This document shows positions 26,396 through 36,073 of a stretch of 64,000 nucleotides of DNA, piece after piece (the stretch's first letter is position 1; each line of letters opens with the position of its first letter). The stretch covers positions 124,001 to 188,000 of the forward strand of contig NZ_MAHX01000013.1 in the NCBI RefSeq assembly GCF_002023715.1. Direction: 5' to 3'. A program made the translations under genes and the position numbers. The notes below the pieces were generated by a model. The model was not told the origin of the DNA and searched no databases. It saw only the letters and a program-made list of their open reading frames with translations. This DNA comes from Elizabethkingia occulta (GTDB taxonomy: Bacteria > Bacteroidota > Bacteroidia > Flavobacteriales > Weeksellaceae).

Positions 26396-27670
26396 ATGAA
26401 AACTATTCAGGAACTACAACAGGACTGGAATGAAAACCCAAGATGGAATGGTATAATTCGCCCGTATACACCGGAAGATGTACTTCGGTTACGGGGAAGT
26501 TATAAAATAGATTATACTATAGCACAGCTAATGGCAGAGAAATTTTGGAACAAACTTAATAGTCAGGAGTATGTGGCCGGATTAGGTGCATTAACCGGAA
26601 ATCAGGCTGTACAGGAAGTAGATGCCGGACTGGAAGCAATTTATCTGAGTGGCTGGCAGGTTGCTGCGGATGCAAATCTTTCAGGAGAAATGTATCCGGA
26701 TCAGTCATTGTACCCTTCCAATTCTGTTCCGGCAGTTGTGAAAAGAATTAATAATGCTCTTCTGCGTGCAGATCAGATTCAGTCTGTTAACAGAGTAAAC
26801 GGAGATCAGACGAAGCAATACCTGGTTCCTATTGTAGCTGATGCTGAAGCAGGGTTTGGAGGGAACCTCAACGCCTATGAATTGATGAAGCAAATGATAG
26901 AAGCCGGAGCAGCAGCAGTACATTTTGAAGATCAGCTTTCTTCTGCTAAAAAATGCGGGCATTTGGGTGGTAAAGTATTGGTGCCAACTCAGGAAGCGAT
27001 AAATAAGCTAATTGCAGCGAGATTGGCGGCAGATGTTTGCGGTGTATCAAGTATTATTATTGCGAGAACAGATGCTGATGCTGCAGACTTGCTCACTTCT
27101 GATATTGATGACAGAGACAAGCCTTTTATAACAGGAGAGCGTACTTCTGAGGGCTTCTTTAAAGTAAATGCAGGTGTACCGCAGGCAATCGCCAGAGGAT
27201 TGACTTATGCACCATATGCTGATTTGTTGTGGATGGAAACCTCTCATCCAGATTTAGAAGAGGCACGACAGTTTGCTGAAGCTATTCATGCTGAATATCC
27301 CGGGAAATTATTGGCATATAATTGTTCTCCGTCTTTTAACTGGGCTTCCAAGCTAAGTCAGCAGGAAATGGAAACATTCCGTGAAGATTTAGCAGCGTTA
27401 GGATTCAGATTTCAATTTATTACACTTGCCGGATTCCACGCCCTTAATTATTCTATGTTTGAATTAGCAAGAGCGTATCGTGAGCATGGTATGGCAGGGT
27501 ATTCCCAATTACAAGAGAAGGAATTTGCATTGCAGCAGGAAGGTTTCCGCGCTGTAAAACATCAGTCTTTTGTGGGAACAGGTTTCTTTGACGAAATTCA
27601 GACTATTGTTACAGCCGGAGAAGCAGCAACGGTAGCTCTAAAGGGTTCTACAGAAGCTGCTCAATTTTAA
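26396..27670 (+). CDS. aceA: Isocitrate lyase
   Basis: AceA splits isocitrate to glyoxylate and succinate so that acetyl units can feed biosynthesis. The 424-residue protein has the catalytic signature [15 protein letters not shown], the metal-binding [10 protein letters not shown], and [11 protein letters not shown], and it ends after a [15 protein letters not shown] segment. It follows aceB by 38 bases and is surely cotranscribed. No clear hairpin terminator is seen immediately after it. Confidence 0.98.
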   Translation: MKTIQELQQDWNENPRWNGIIRPYTPEDVLRLRGSYKIDYTIAQLMAEKFWNKLNSQEYVAGLGALTGNQAVQEVDAGLEAIYLSGWQVAADANLSGEMYPDQSLYPSNSVPAVVKRINNALLRADQIQSVNRVNGDQTKQYLVPIVADAEAGFGGNLNAYELMKQMIEAGAAAVHFEDQLSSAKKCGHLGGKVLVPTQEAINKLIAARLAADVCGVSSIIIARTDADAADLLTSDIDDRDKPFITGERTSEGFFKVNAGVPQAIARGLTYAPYADLLWMETSHPDLEEARQFAEAIHAEYPGKLLAYNCSPSFNWASKLSQQEMETFREDLAALGFRFQFITLAGFHALNYSMFELARAYREHGMAGYSQLQEKEFALQQEGFRAVKHQSFVGTGFFDEIQTIVTAGEAATVALKGSTEAAQF

Positions 27671-27790
27671 AAAAGATATGTGAGGGTAATGCCATCATTT
27701 CATGTAAGATAGGTTTTGTAACAAAAGCAAAAACACTATGGTTTGAATGTTAAAACAGCATAACATCTATCAGGATTGCAGAATATTTTT

Positions 27791-27798
27791 TACATTTG
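27791..27798 (+). promoter_or_regulatory. -7 promoter box for the aquaporin gene
   Basis: TACATTTG matches TAnnTTTG and ends 27 nt before the ATG at 27826. The nearest TTG (27776-27778) is too close for a standard -33 element. Confidence 0.5.
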
Positions 27799-27825
27799 AT
27801 AAACAAATATTAAAATATTAATGAA

Positions 27826-28545
27826 ATGAAAAAATTATTCGCTGAGTTTTTTGGTACCTTTTGGTTAGTATTCGGAGGGTGCGGTAGTGCAGTATTTGCA
27901 GCCGGTGTTCCAGACATTGGTATAGGATTATTAGGTGTGGCATTAGCCTTCGGGTTAACAGTTGTTACAATGGCATATGCCGTTGGTCATATTTCCGGAG
28001 GACATTTTAATCCTGCTGTTTCTTTCGGGCTTTTAGCTGGTGGAAGATTTAGTGCAAAGGATCTTGTTCCTTATATTATTGCTCAGGTATTGGGAGCGGC
28101 AGCAGCAGCTGGTTGTCTTTACATTATCCTGAATGGTGCTGGTGCATTCTCTGCTGAAGGACCGGGAGCATTTGCAACCAACTTCTACGATATGCCAGGC
28201 TATAACGGAAGAAGCTATTCTATGGGAGCAGCTTTCCTTGCGGAGTTTTTACTAACAGCTTTCTTCCTGATTATTATTATGGGAGCAACAGATAAATGGG
28301 CTAATGGCAAGTTTGCAGGATTGGCAATTGGTTTAGGTTTAACATTAATTCACCTGATTTCAATTCCAATTACCAATACTTCTGTTAACCCGGCAAGATC
28401 TACTTCTCAGGCTTTATTTGTAGGTGGAGTAGCATTACAGCAACTATGGCTGTTCTGGGTAGCGCCAATCCTTGGTGGTATTGCCGGCGGACTGATTTAT
28501 AAGTTCTTGCTTCAGCGTGATGGTGGAGAAGAAATTGCTAACTAA
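27826..28545 (+). CDS. aqpZ: Aquaporin Z-type water channel
   Basis: The 239-residue inner-membrane protein has six membrane helices and the two pore NPA motifs, [12 protein letters not shown] and [12 protein letters not shown]. The start [21 protein letters not shown] is typical of AqpZ, a water-selective channel, rather than of glycerol facilitators, which carry larger insertions and NPARD-type motifs. The second motif reads NPARS as in AqpZ. It stands alone with its own promoter box and terminator. Confidence 0.95.
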   Translation: MKKLFAEFFGTFWLVFGGCGSAVFAAGVPDIGIGLLGVALAFGLTVVTMAYAVGHISGGHFNPAVSFGLLAGGRFSAKDLVPYIIAQVLGAAAAAGCLYIILNGAGAFSAEGPGAFATNFYDMPGYNGRSYSMGAAFLAEFLLTAFFLIIIMGATDKWANGKFAGLAIGLGLTLIHLISIPITNTSVNPARSTSQALFVGGVALQQLWLFWVAPILGGIAGGLIYKFLLQRDGGEEIAN

Positions 28546-28570
28546 GCAGTAACAAAATATTGAATATAAA

Positions 28571-28602
28571 AAAAAGACCTTCTGAAAAGAGGGTCTTTTT
28601 TT
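28571..28602. terminator. Terminator after aqpZ
   Basis: A 13-bp stem (28571-28583 with 28588-28600, one G-U pair) around a GAAA loop, with A-rich and T-rich flanks, lies between the convergent aqpZ and LuxE-like genes. Confidence 0.88.
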
Positions 28603-28633
28603 ATTATTAGAATCATAACGAATCAAATGTCTT

Positions 28634-29638
28634 TTAGCTTACCAAAAGGCTGCAACCTCTGATGTCTGAGTGGTCTATTCTTCCCAGAACCTGAAATTTT
28701 CTTTTACCATCCACGTCAATATCAAAACGACCTAGATCTTGTGTGGCAATAAATGCACAGCTATGCTTATTGGCTAAATCAATAATATTAATGGCTCCGG
28801 TGCGTCCCTCATCTACATACGAAAATGGATCTTCTGTATTACGGATCAGAATTCGCATCCAGTTTGGTGTTTCGTATTCATTATTCCCTTTTGAATATGC
28901 CTGCGATAATAATTCGGTCATGCTATATTCAGAGTAAATTTTCTCGGTACCAAAACCTGTTTGTAACTCCTGAAGAAGCTGATCTTTTGTGATCTCTTCT
29001 TTTCTTCCCTTCATTCCTCCGGTTTCTATAACAATACCATTGGAAATTCTAAAGTTGGTTATACTAAGTTGTTGCAGCGTGTCTAAAAAATCTAATAAAG
29101 CGAAAGAAACTCCAAATACAATGTATTTTTTCTGTTCCTTTTCCAGATGCTGAATCTGCTTTAAAAGGTCTTCGTGATTATATAAGAAGTAACCATTCTC
29201 AGGCTGATTAGAAACTTTCATCAGGTAATCGACCATATAGACCAATGAGGAGTTTTGTCTTTCCAAATAATTAGGCAGAAGCCCCAGAAAAATAAAGTCT
29301 TCAGGTTTGCCAATAAATTGTTCAAAACTTTTATAAAGACTTTCCTCGTATAGCCCGGCATCACAAATCCAATGTTTGGAAAGGTTCATTTGTGTAGTAC
29401 CGCTACTTTGAAAATAAAATTGAGGTTTTTTGTTCTGATCAACTACTGTGTGATTTTTAAACATTTCTATTGGTAGAAAAGGAATGTTTTCTACCTGAGT
29501 AATTTCCTCGGGTTTGATATTCAGATAGTCTGTAAATTTTCTGTAAACTTCAATATTTTGATACTGATAACGAAATGTTTCCAGACAAGCCTGTGTGAAA
29601 TCCTCTTCTGTTTTTATATTAAAAATGTCTAACTCCAT
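28634..29638 (-). CDS. LuxE/PaaK-like acyl-activating protein
   Basis: The 334-residue protein resembles the LuxE acyl-protein synthetase family, part of the adenylate-forming superfamily. Visible are YFQSSGTTQMNLSKH (the Ser/Thr/Gly-rich nucleotide loop), FLGLLPNYLERQNSSLVYMV, ETGGMKGRKEEIT, and YSEYSMTELLSQAYS, which is a Y-x-x-TE motif. LuxE activates fatty acids as acyl-AMP and takes the acyl group on a Cys, but no lux genes are nearby, so the partner is unknown. In Bacteroidetes such genes are often annotated as acyltransferases. It has a clear -7 box and is monocistronic. Confidence 0.8.
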   Translation of the reverse strand: MELDIFNIKTEEDFTQACLETFRYQYQNIEVYRKFTDYLNIKPEEITQVENIPFLPIEMFKNHTVVDQNKKPQFYFQSSGTTQMNLSKHWICDAGLYEESLYKSFEQFIGKPEDFIFLGLLPNYLERQNSSLVYMVDYLMKVSNQPENGYFLYNHEDLLKQIQHLEKEQKKYIVFGVSFALLDFLDTLQQLSITNFRISNGIVIETGGMKGRKEEITKDQLLQELQTGFGTEKIYSEYSMTELLSQAYSKGNNEYETPNWMRILIRNTEDPFSYVDEGRTGAINIIDLANKHSCAFIATQDLGRFDIDVDGKRKFQVLGRIDHSDIRGCSLLVS

Positions 29639-29660
29639 AATACTAATGTCAAAAACACTG

Positions 29661-29668
29661 CAAATTTA
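29661..29668 (-). promoter_or_regulatory. -7 promoter box for the LuxE-like gene
   Basis: On the minus strand this is TAAATTTG (TAnnTTTG), ending 22 nt before the ATG at 29638. Confidence 0.5.
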
Positions 29669-29685
29669 CGAAGTTTTTGCGGGAG

Positions 29686-30606
29686 CTATGAGTTTTTTAG
29701 AATTTCCTTTATTCCTTGTTTGTAGGTTGTTGGTGTAAAGTTGAATTCCTTAACGAATTTTTCACTGTTAAAGAAATAGTCTCTGTCATTCTGGTATTGC
29801 ATCTCTATAAGCTCTTTTATTGTTTTAGAAAATAAGCCTGCCAGTCTTAGCATAAAAGAAGATAGCAAGGTATATCTGGGCTTTGTATTTAGTTCTGTAG
29901 TGACAAGTTCTATAAATTGTTTGCCGTTTAACCTTTCTGTAGAAGTTGGGAGATGCCAGTTTTGCCCGTATGCGGAAGCTGTATTGCCTAATAACGCAAG
30001 GCCTTTGGCTGCATCAATTGTATAGGTGAAAGAATGAATTTTGGTAGTGTCAGATTGCCATTGTGCTTTTTTACCTTTTTTAAAGTTATCTATAACTAAA
30101 AGATTCAAAATACCATTTTTTGCATCTGGTCCGTAGAAGTCAGCACTTTTAGCAATAATTAATTTTAATCCGTTATTTTTTTCTGCTTCATGGAGCTTTT
30201 TTATGAGCTGTTCCCTTATTTTTCCTTTTTTAGAAGGAGGATTAATGTGGCTGTCTTCATGCATATTTCCGATCTCTTTTGCAGAGTATGCATATACATT
30301 GTCCAGAAAAACGAGTTTTGTACCATGGGTAAGACATGCTTTTATCACATTTTGTATAATAACAGGCCATTGTTTCTCCCAAATTTTATAATCATAAGGA
30401 AGACCCACGGTAAGATAGGCTACATCTGTATTTTCCAGAGCCTGAATAACATTTTTTTCATCAAGTAAATTGGCAGCAAATAATTCATCATCCTGATTTA
30501 CTTTTTTGGGATTTCGGGCAACAAGTCTGACTTTGTCAGTATATCTTCTAAGTTCTTTTGCTAATGGAGTTCCTATATCTCCGCCGGCACCAAGTATTGT
30601 CTGCAT
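29686..30606 (-). CDS. NAD(P)-dependent epimerase/dehydratase-like SDR protein
   Basis: The 306-residue protein starts TILGAGGDIGTPLAKELRR, an atypical-SDR nucleotide-binding motif (GxxGxxG type), followed by the second-strand VRLVARNPKK. Later segments (LVFLDNVYAYSAKEIG, KSADFYGPDAKNG with an active-site Tyr) fit the extended/atypical SDR group of nucleoside-sugar epimerase or NmrA-like proteins. Substrate unknown. A Crp-family regulator gene lies 60 bases upstream in the same direction, suggesting linked control. Confidence 0.82.
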   Translation of the reverse strand: MQTILGAGGDIGTPLAKELRRYTDKVRLVARNPKKVNQDDELFAANLLDEKNVIQALENTDVAYLTVGLPYDYKIWEKQWPVIIQNVIKACLTHGTKLVFLDNVYAYSAKEIGNMHEDSHINPPSKKGKIREQLIKKLHEAEKNNGLKLIIAKSADFYGPDAKNGILNLLVIDNFKKGKKAQWQSDTTKIHSFTYTIDAAKGLALLGNTASAYGQNWHLPTSTERLNGKQFIELVTTELNTKPRYTLLSSFMLRLAGLFSKTIKELIEMQYQNDRDYFFNSEKFVKEFNFTPTTYKQGIKEILKNS

Positions 30607-30666
30607 AATTTTTTTTGTAAAAATATAAGCAATGTTGTACCTAAAACGATGACTTGGGTTAAGGTT

Positions 30667-31248
30667 TTAGGATTGTATCAATCTTTTCCTGATTCTGCTC
30701 AGGCTTTCCGGGGCTATTCCCAGATATTGTGCAATATATCGCTGCGGAATTCTCTGTAGGATTTGTGGTTTCTCCTGTATCAGTTCCAGGAATTGTTTTT
30801 CCGGAGAAAAGGAGAGTAGTGATTTTGTTCTGCGCATACTTTCTGTAGCTACATTTTCAACAATAACTTTAAAGAAAGTTGCAATGTTCTCTGATGCTCT
30901 CATTGCATTTGCAAGATTTGTGCAGCTGGTAACAAGGCAGGTTGTTTCTTCTTGGGTAATAATAAAGGACGTGGCCGGAATCTGCCTGGAAAAACTTTCC
31001 AAATCAGTCAAAAATTCATTTTCAAATGCGAAATAACAGACTCTTTCATGCCCTTCTTCATTGATGTAGTATTGGCGTAAAGCTCCTTTAGTAACAAAAA
31101 AGGCTTCATGAGCTGTTTTTCCGGCTTCCAGCAGAAGCGTATTCTTTTTAAATTTTTTCTCTTCAAAAACAGATAAAAACAATCTGATATCTTCCTCCTC
31201 AAAAGGTGTTGTTTTGTTGATAACTTCTATGAGGGGATGATTTTCCAT
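30667..31248 (-). CDS. Crp/Fnr-family transcriptional regulator
   Basis: The 193-residue protein has a cyclic-nucleotide-binding-like beta-roll (LLLEAGKTAHEAFFVTKGAL, YYINEEGHERVCYFAFENEF) and a short C-terminal winged helix with PQRYIAQYLGIAPESLSRIR as the recognition region. The ligand pocket cannot be judged. It lies 3 bases after lpxH, so it may be read from the lpxH/queD side, and it is followed by an SDR gene that could be its target (inference). Confidence 0.9.
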   Translation of the reverse strand: MENHPLIEVINKTTPFEEEDIRLFLSVFEEKKFKKNTLLLEAGKTAHEAFFVTKGALRQYYINEEGHERVCYFAFENEFLTDLESFSRQIPATSFIITQEETTCLVTSCTNLANAMRASENIATFFKVIVENVATESMRRTKSLLSFSPEKQFLELIQEKPQILQRIPQRYIAQYLGIAPESLSRIRKRLIQS

Positions 31249-31251
31249 GTT

Positions 31252-32019
31252 TTATCCTTCGTAAGTTTTTAATTCAAAATGATCTCCATCGAAAACACCA
31301 TAAGTGAAATAGCCAATCCAGTCACCAAGGTTAATGTATTTTGATTGTCCGGCATTCAGATTCAGTACCATTGGCAAGTGGCGGTGGCCAAAAATGAAAT
31401 AATCGATCTTTTCAGTTTTTAATTTCTCCTTGGCGTAGATAATCAGAAACTCTTTGTCCTCACCCAGGAATTCTTTGTCTTCTTCACCGCTGATCATCTT
31501 ATTTTTCTGAGAAAGATATAATGCTATTCTCATGGAGATATCTGGGTGCAGCCATTTGAAAAACCATTGCGCTACAGGATTGGTGAAAAGTTTTTTCATT
31601 CTTTTATAGCCTTTGTCTCCGGGGCCTAATCCATCGCCATGGGCTAAAAGAAAGTTCTTGCCTGAAACTTCGTAGTATTTTTTTGTGAAATAAACAGGAA
31701 CTTCCAGTTCATCTTCAAAATAAGATTTCATCCACAGATCGTGGTTGCCTACAAAAAAGTAAAGTTCTATTCCGCTGTCTTTTAATTCGGCAAGTTTGCC
31801 TAAAAGTCTTACATAGCCTTTAGGAATTACATGTTGCCATTCGTGCCAGAAATCGAAAAGGTCACCCATCAGGAAAAGTACTTGTGCATCTTTCTTTATT
31901 TCGTCCAGCCAACGGATGAATTTTGCTTCACGGACTTTACTTTCTTTAGGAGTAGGAGCTCCAAAGTGCTGGTCCGAAGCGAAATATATTTTTTTACCTT
32001 CTTGTAAATCAATTTTCAT
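31252..32019 (-). CDS. lpxH: UDP-2,3-diacylglucosamine diphosphatase
   Basis: LpxH hydrolyses UDP-2,3-diacylglucosamine to lipid X in lipid A synthesis. The 255-residue calcineurin-like phosphoesterase has the metal-binding motifs FASDQHFGA, FLMGDLFDFWHEW, FVGNHDLWM, LAHGDGLGPGD and IFGHRHLP. The DQH in place of the usual DxH with Leu is normal for this flavobacterial branch as far as I recall. It follows queD by 5 bases and precedes a Crp-type regulator by 3 bases. Confidence 0.9.
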   Translation of the reverse strand: MKIDLQEGKKIYFASDQHFGAPTPKESKVREAKFIRWLDEIKKDAQVLFLMGDLFDFWHEWQHVIPKGYVRLLGKLAELKDSGIELYFFVGNHDLWMKSYFEDELEVPVYFTKKYYEVSGKNFLLAHGDGLGPGDKGYKRMKKLFTNPVAQWFFKWLHPDISMRIALYLSQKNKMISGEEDKEFLGEDKEFLIIYAKEKLKTEKIDYFIFGHRHLPMVLNLNAGQSKYINLGDWIGYFTYGVFDGDHFELKTYEG

Positions 32020-32024
32020 AAAAA

Positions 32025-32477
32025 TTAATTTTCAGATTGATCCTCAGCAAACCATTCTCCATAAGAGTTTTCGGTTTCATGAAGCTTAAGATATGCAAGA
32101 GAAATTTCCGAAGGAAGTTTTGCCTGAACTTTTGCAGCAATTTCATACAGCATATTTTCACATGTAGGCTGAAAAACACAGTAAATAACTTTATGCCCTC
32201 TTCCTTCAAGCTCATTTCCGAGTTCCTTGTGTGGAGAATTTGCATTGATTAGTACTGCATGATCCCAGATATCTACAACTTCTTCATTTACAATTTTTTT
32301 GATATCGCCGAAATCTACAACCATACCATTTTTAGGATTGTCTAAATCGTTAACAGGTTTTCCTTTTACGGTAACAAATAACTTGTAGGAATGTCCATGC
32401 ATGTTTTTACACTTACCATCATAATTGTAAAGTACATGAGCAGTTTCAAACGTGAAAATCTTAGTAATACGAATCAT
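32025..32477 (-). CDS. queD: 6-carboxytetrahydropterin synthase (QueD family)
   Basis: QueD converts dihydroneopterin triphosphate to 6-carboxytetrahydropterin on the way to queuosine. The 150-residue protein has the zinc-binding histidines in FETAHVLYN and CKNMHGHSYKL, with the catalytic Cys just before the second. Further family parts are GMVVDFGDIKKIV and DHAVLI. The family also contains 6-pyruvoyl-tetrahydropterin synthases, so the biological product is by inference. It starts the queD-lpxH unit, and its -7 box ends only 4 nt before the ATG. Confidence 0.9.
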   Translation of the reverse strand: MIRITKIFTFETAHVLYNYDGKCKNMHGHSYKLFVTVKGKPVNDLDNPKNGMVVDFGDIKKIVNEEVVDIWDHAVLINANSPHKELGNELEGRGHKVIYCVFQPTCENMLYEIAAKVQAKLPSEISLAYLKLHETENSYGEWFAEDQSEN

Positions 32478-32481
32478 GTGG

Positions 32482-32489
32482 CAAAGATA
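32482..32489 (-). promoter_or_regulatory. -7 box directly before the queD ATG
   Basis: On the minus strand this is TATCTTTG followed by CCAC and then ATG at 32477. With transcription starting a few bases after the box, the mRNA would begin at or very near the start codon. Confidence 0.55.
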
Positions 32490-32496
32490 CGAATAT

Positions 32497-32612
32497 GAGT
32501 TGAGAGTTGACAGTAAAGCCTGTAAGTTACATGAAAGTGTTGCCCTGAATATAAGGGCGGGGTAATGTCATTTGATTTTTCATGTATCCGGACTCACTGT
32601 CAACATCAACTC
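32497..32612. repeat. Nested inverted-repeat element upstream of queD
   Basis: Three nested pairings are seen. The outer arms are 32497-32514 and 32596-32612, complementary apart from a small internal difference. A middle pair is TACATGAAA (32528-32536) with TTTCATGTA (32578-32586). An inner hairpin is GCCCT (32542-32546) with AGGGC (32554-32558). The whole 116-bp element fills the space between the end of a TonB-receptor gene and the queD promoter. It could be a miniature mobile element remnant, a folded terminator or a regulatory RNA. No coding sequence is present. Confidence 0.7.
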
Positions 32613-32619
32613 GCTCAAA

Positions 32620-34854
32620 CTAATAACTGAAAACTAACTTCAAAGCAAAGTTCCTTCCCATATTATAAATGCCTCTGTACCCTGTATTTATTGTTTCCTG
32701 TGGTTCGAAATATTTTAGTCTGCTAAGATGTGACTGATAGGCTCTGTCAAAAACATTGTTGACCTGTAAATTGCACATAAGACTGCTTTTATTTCCTACT
32801 TTCCATTCTGATGAGATTCCGATGTTCATCAGAAAATAAGATGGAGTATAAGATTCAGTCTGATTTAGTCCAAGATACCTGTTCTGTGCTGCATTATATT
32901 CTGCTTCTACCATCGGAGTAATATTCTTCCAGTTATTTTTCCGGAGTGTGAAATTTTTCTCCAGTTTACCCAACCATTTTAAAGGCGCTATTAATGGTAA
33001 ATATTCTCCGTTTGTACCTTTGTCTTTGAATTCCGGATTTTTATTAAAACCATATACCAATGCAATGCTATTGCTTAGTGTCCATCCTTTTAAAGCTTGA
33101 GGATGCAGGGCAAAGTATGCTTCTAATCCGTATAGTCGAGCCTTTGCCTGCTGGTATTGATAAGTACGGTTTCCCTGTGCATCGGTTTGTGGTTTCCCAT
33201 CTTTGTCCAATAGCATAGTAAGGTAAATAAAGTTGTCCATATTATTATTGAACGCATTAATTTCTCCTGAAAAATCACGGTAACTAGCTATAAGGCTTAG
33301 GTCCTGCTGGAATGAAAATTCTGGATCGAAGTTTTTATTTCCTAAATAAATAATGTGAGCACCCGGATCCAAGCCATTTGAGGCCATTTCTGTAATATTC
33401 GGTGCTCGGTATGCTCTTCCGATATTGGCTTTTATGTACAACTGTGAGGCCAGTTTGTAACTTGCTCCCAAACTAGCGGATACACCATTGAATTTTTTCT
33501 GGTAAGCACTAAACTGATGATTTGCGTTTGGAGTACCTGCTGAAACCTGTCTGTCAAAACCTGTAGCAGGATCAGCTGCAACGTAAAAATCGTCCCAACG
33601 AAGATTTCTATGATCATATCTAACACCGCCGCTCACATTCCAACGGTTTTTGGACCACTTTGCATAAGCAAATATACCTGTGTCTGTCAGATTATAATTG
33701 GGAATAGGAAAATCGGTTGCATCTTTATTTTTGTTATTCTGTAACATTCCGTTTGCACCGAAACTGAATTCAAAGTTTCCGGTATTGTTCGGAATAAATC
33801 TGAAACTATAATTTAAGGTGTTTAGTCTTACAAACATTCCGGCCTGGGATGTCTGAGTAGGATGGTTGTATTCTATTCTGTTATTTCTTTGGTAACCAAC
33901 GTTAGCATAAAAGTCACCAATGGATGTCTCATAATGGTTATTGGTATAAATTCTCAGATGTCGTATATTTTGATGCAGTGGTGACAGGCTGTAGGAGTTC
34001 AATTCTTTGTCACTCACAATAGGTCTGCTTTCCATTACATCCTCTTCCGCTTCATGAATCTGTTTTGTGAATTGTCGTGTTTCCGGATTTCTGCTGCCAT
34101 CTGGAATTCCCTGTTCATTATCATAATAGGTAATATTGAAATGAGAATAATTATTCCCTTTCTGATAACCTAATAATAAAGAAAAGTTTTTCTCATTAAA
34201 CCCGGTATTGTAAACTCTTCCGTCTACACTATTTCTATAGTTTTTTGCAAATCTTAGTGAAGTTGAAGTAGCAATGATCCAGTTGTTTTTATTAGCTGCC
34301 CAACGGAAACCTGCTCCCACCATACCATTGTTGGTCTGATATTCTGATGTAGCTTTCAGGGATTCCGTATTAGGTGTAACAGGAATGTAGGGGAAGAAAC
34401 TAATGATTCCGGCTATGGCATCGGATCCGTACATTAGGCTGGATGGCCCTTTGATAACTTCTGCCTGAGCAATGTTGTAAGAGTCTACTTCTATTCCGTG
34501 CTCATCTCCCCATTGTTGTCCTTCCTGTCTATGTCCATCATATAGCGTAAGTACTCTGTTATAGCCTAAACCTCTTATAAAAGGTTTTGATACATTCGGC
34601 CCGGTTTTTACGGCTACCAGTCCGGGAGTATTCTGTACCAATGCATCTATAATATTCGTCTCATTTGTTTTCTCCATCATTTTAGCCGTAATTCTTTTGA
34701 TAGGTAATGGATTATCTTTTACAAATGTTTTTTTAGAGAGTCCTGTCATTACAACGGCATCTATACTATTTTCTTTAAGACTGTCTTTTATAAAGCCTTG
34801 CGAAAACACATATTGGCTGCATAATGCCAAAACTGAAACATAAAACTTCTTCAT
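32620..34854 (-). CDS. TonB-dependent outer-membrane receptor
   Basis: The 744-residue protein has a signal peptide (KFYVSVLALCSQYVFSQG), a plug domain (IIDALVQNTPGLVAVKTG, KPFIRGLGYNRVLTLYDGHR, AEVIKGPSSLMYGSDAIAG) and a long beta-barrel ending in a terminal Tyr-containing strand (NFALKLVFSY). The plug loop GQQWGDEHGIEVD resembles that of receptors in the ZnuD/metal group, so a metal complex or small metallophore is a plausible ligand, not proven. There is no N-terminal carboxypeptidase-like domain. A -7 box and a 6-bp inverted repeat lie just before the ATG. Confidence 0.9.
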   Translation of the reverse strand: MKKFYVSVLALCSQYVFSQGFIKDSLKENSIDAVVMTGLSKKTFVKDNPLPIKRITAKMMEKTNETNIIDALVQNTPGLVAVKTGPNVSKPFIRGLGYNRVLTLYDGHRQEGQQWGDEHGIEVDSYNIAQAEVIKGPSSLMYGSDAIAGIISFFPYIPVTPNTESLKATSEYQTNNGMVGAGFRWAANKNNWIIATSTSLRFAKNYRNSVDGRVYNTGFNEKNFSLLLGYQKGNNYSHFNITYYDNEQGIPDGSRNPETRQFTKQIHEAEEDVMESRPIVSDKELNSYSLSPLHQNIRHLRIYTNNHYETSIGDFYANVGYQRNNRIEYNHPTQTSQAGMFVRLNTLNYSFRFIPNNTGNFEFSFGANGMLQNNKNKDATDFPIPNYNLTDTGIFAYAKWSKNRWNVSGGVRYDHRNLRWDDFYVAADPATGFDRQVSAGTPNANHQFSAYQKKFNGVSASLGASYKLASQLYIKANIGRAYRAPNITEMASNGLDPGAHIIYLGNKNFDPEFSFQQDLSLIASYRDFSGEINAFNNNMDNFIYLTMLLDKDGKPQTDAQGNRTYQYQQAKARLYGLEAYFALHPQALKGWTLSNSIALVYGFNKNPEFKDKGTNGEYLPLIAPLKWLGKLEKNFTLRKNNWKNITPMVEAEYNAAQNRYLGLNQTESYTPSYFLMNIGISSEWKVGNKSSLMCNLQVNNVFDRAYQSHLSRLKYFEPQETINTGYRGIYNMGRNFALKLVFSY

Positions 34855-34877
34855 TGTTATATCTGTGTAGTTAAAAA

Positions 34878-34900
34878 GTTAGACAAATCTAACAAAAATA
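34878..34900 (-). promoter_or_regulatory. TonB-receptor promoter with overlapping inverted repeat
   Basis: The minus-strand box TATTTTTG (34893-34900) is followed by the perfect repeat GTTAGA-CAAA-TCTAAC (34878-34893), which overlaps the expected transcription start. The position suits a repressor; the TTAG/CTAA halves recall DtxR/MntR-type sites, but this is only a resemblance. Confidence 0.45.
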
Positions 34901-34987
34901 TTTTAAAAGAAAAATTTATTTTTTTTTAGAATATCGAGATATGAAAAGAAGAAAACAGCTTTGAAATCTTTGTCGTATGAAACAAAA

Positions 34988-35016
34988 AAAAACGCTTCCG
35001 GGTGGAAGCGTTCTTT
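34988..35016 (-). terminator. Terminator after gap
   Basis: AACGCTTCC (34991-34999) pairs perfectly with GGAAGCGTT (35004-35012) around GGGT, with A/T flanks, downstream of the gap stop. Confidence 0.85.
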
Positions 35017-35036
35017 ATCTGAATTCTGATCTTATA

Positions 35037-36053
<1,017 letters not shown>

Positions 36054-36073
36054 TTAATTGATTAGTAAATAAT

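Noticed and set aside
30190-30468. Plus-strand frames of 60-90 codons opposite the SDR gene
   Set aside because: They are complements of a conserved minus-strand gene and rich in Cys and Phe from reverse reading.
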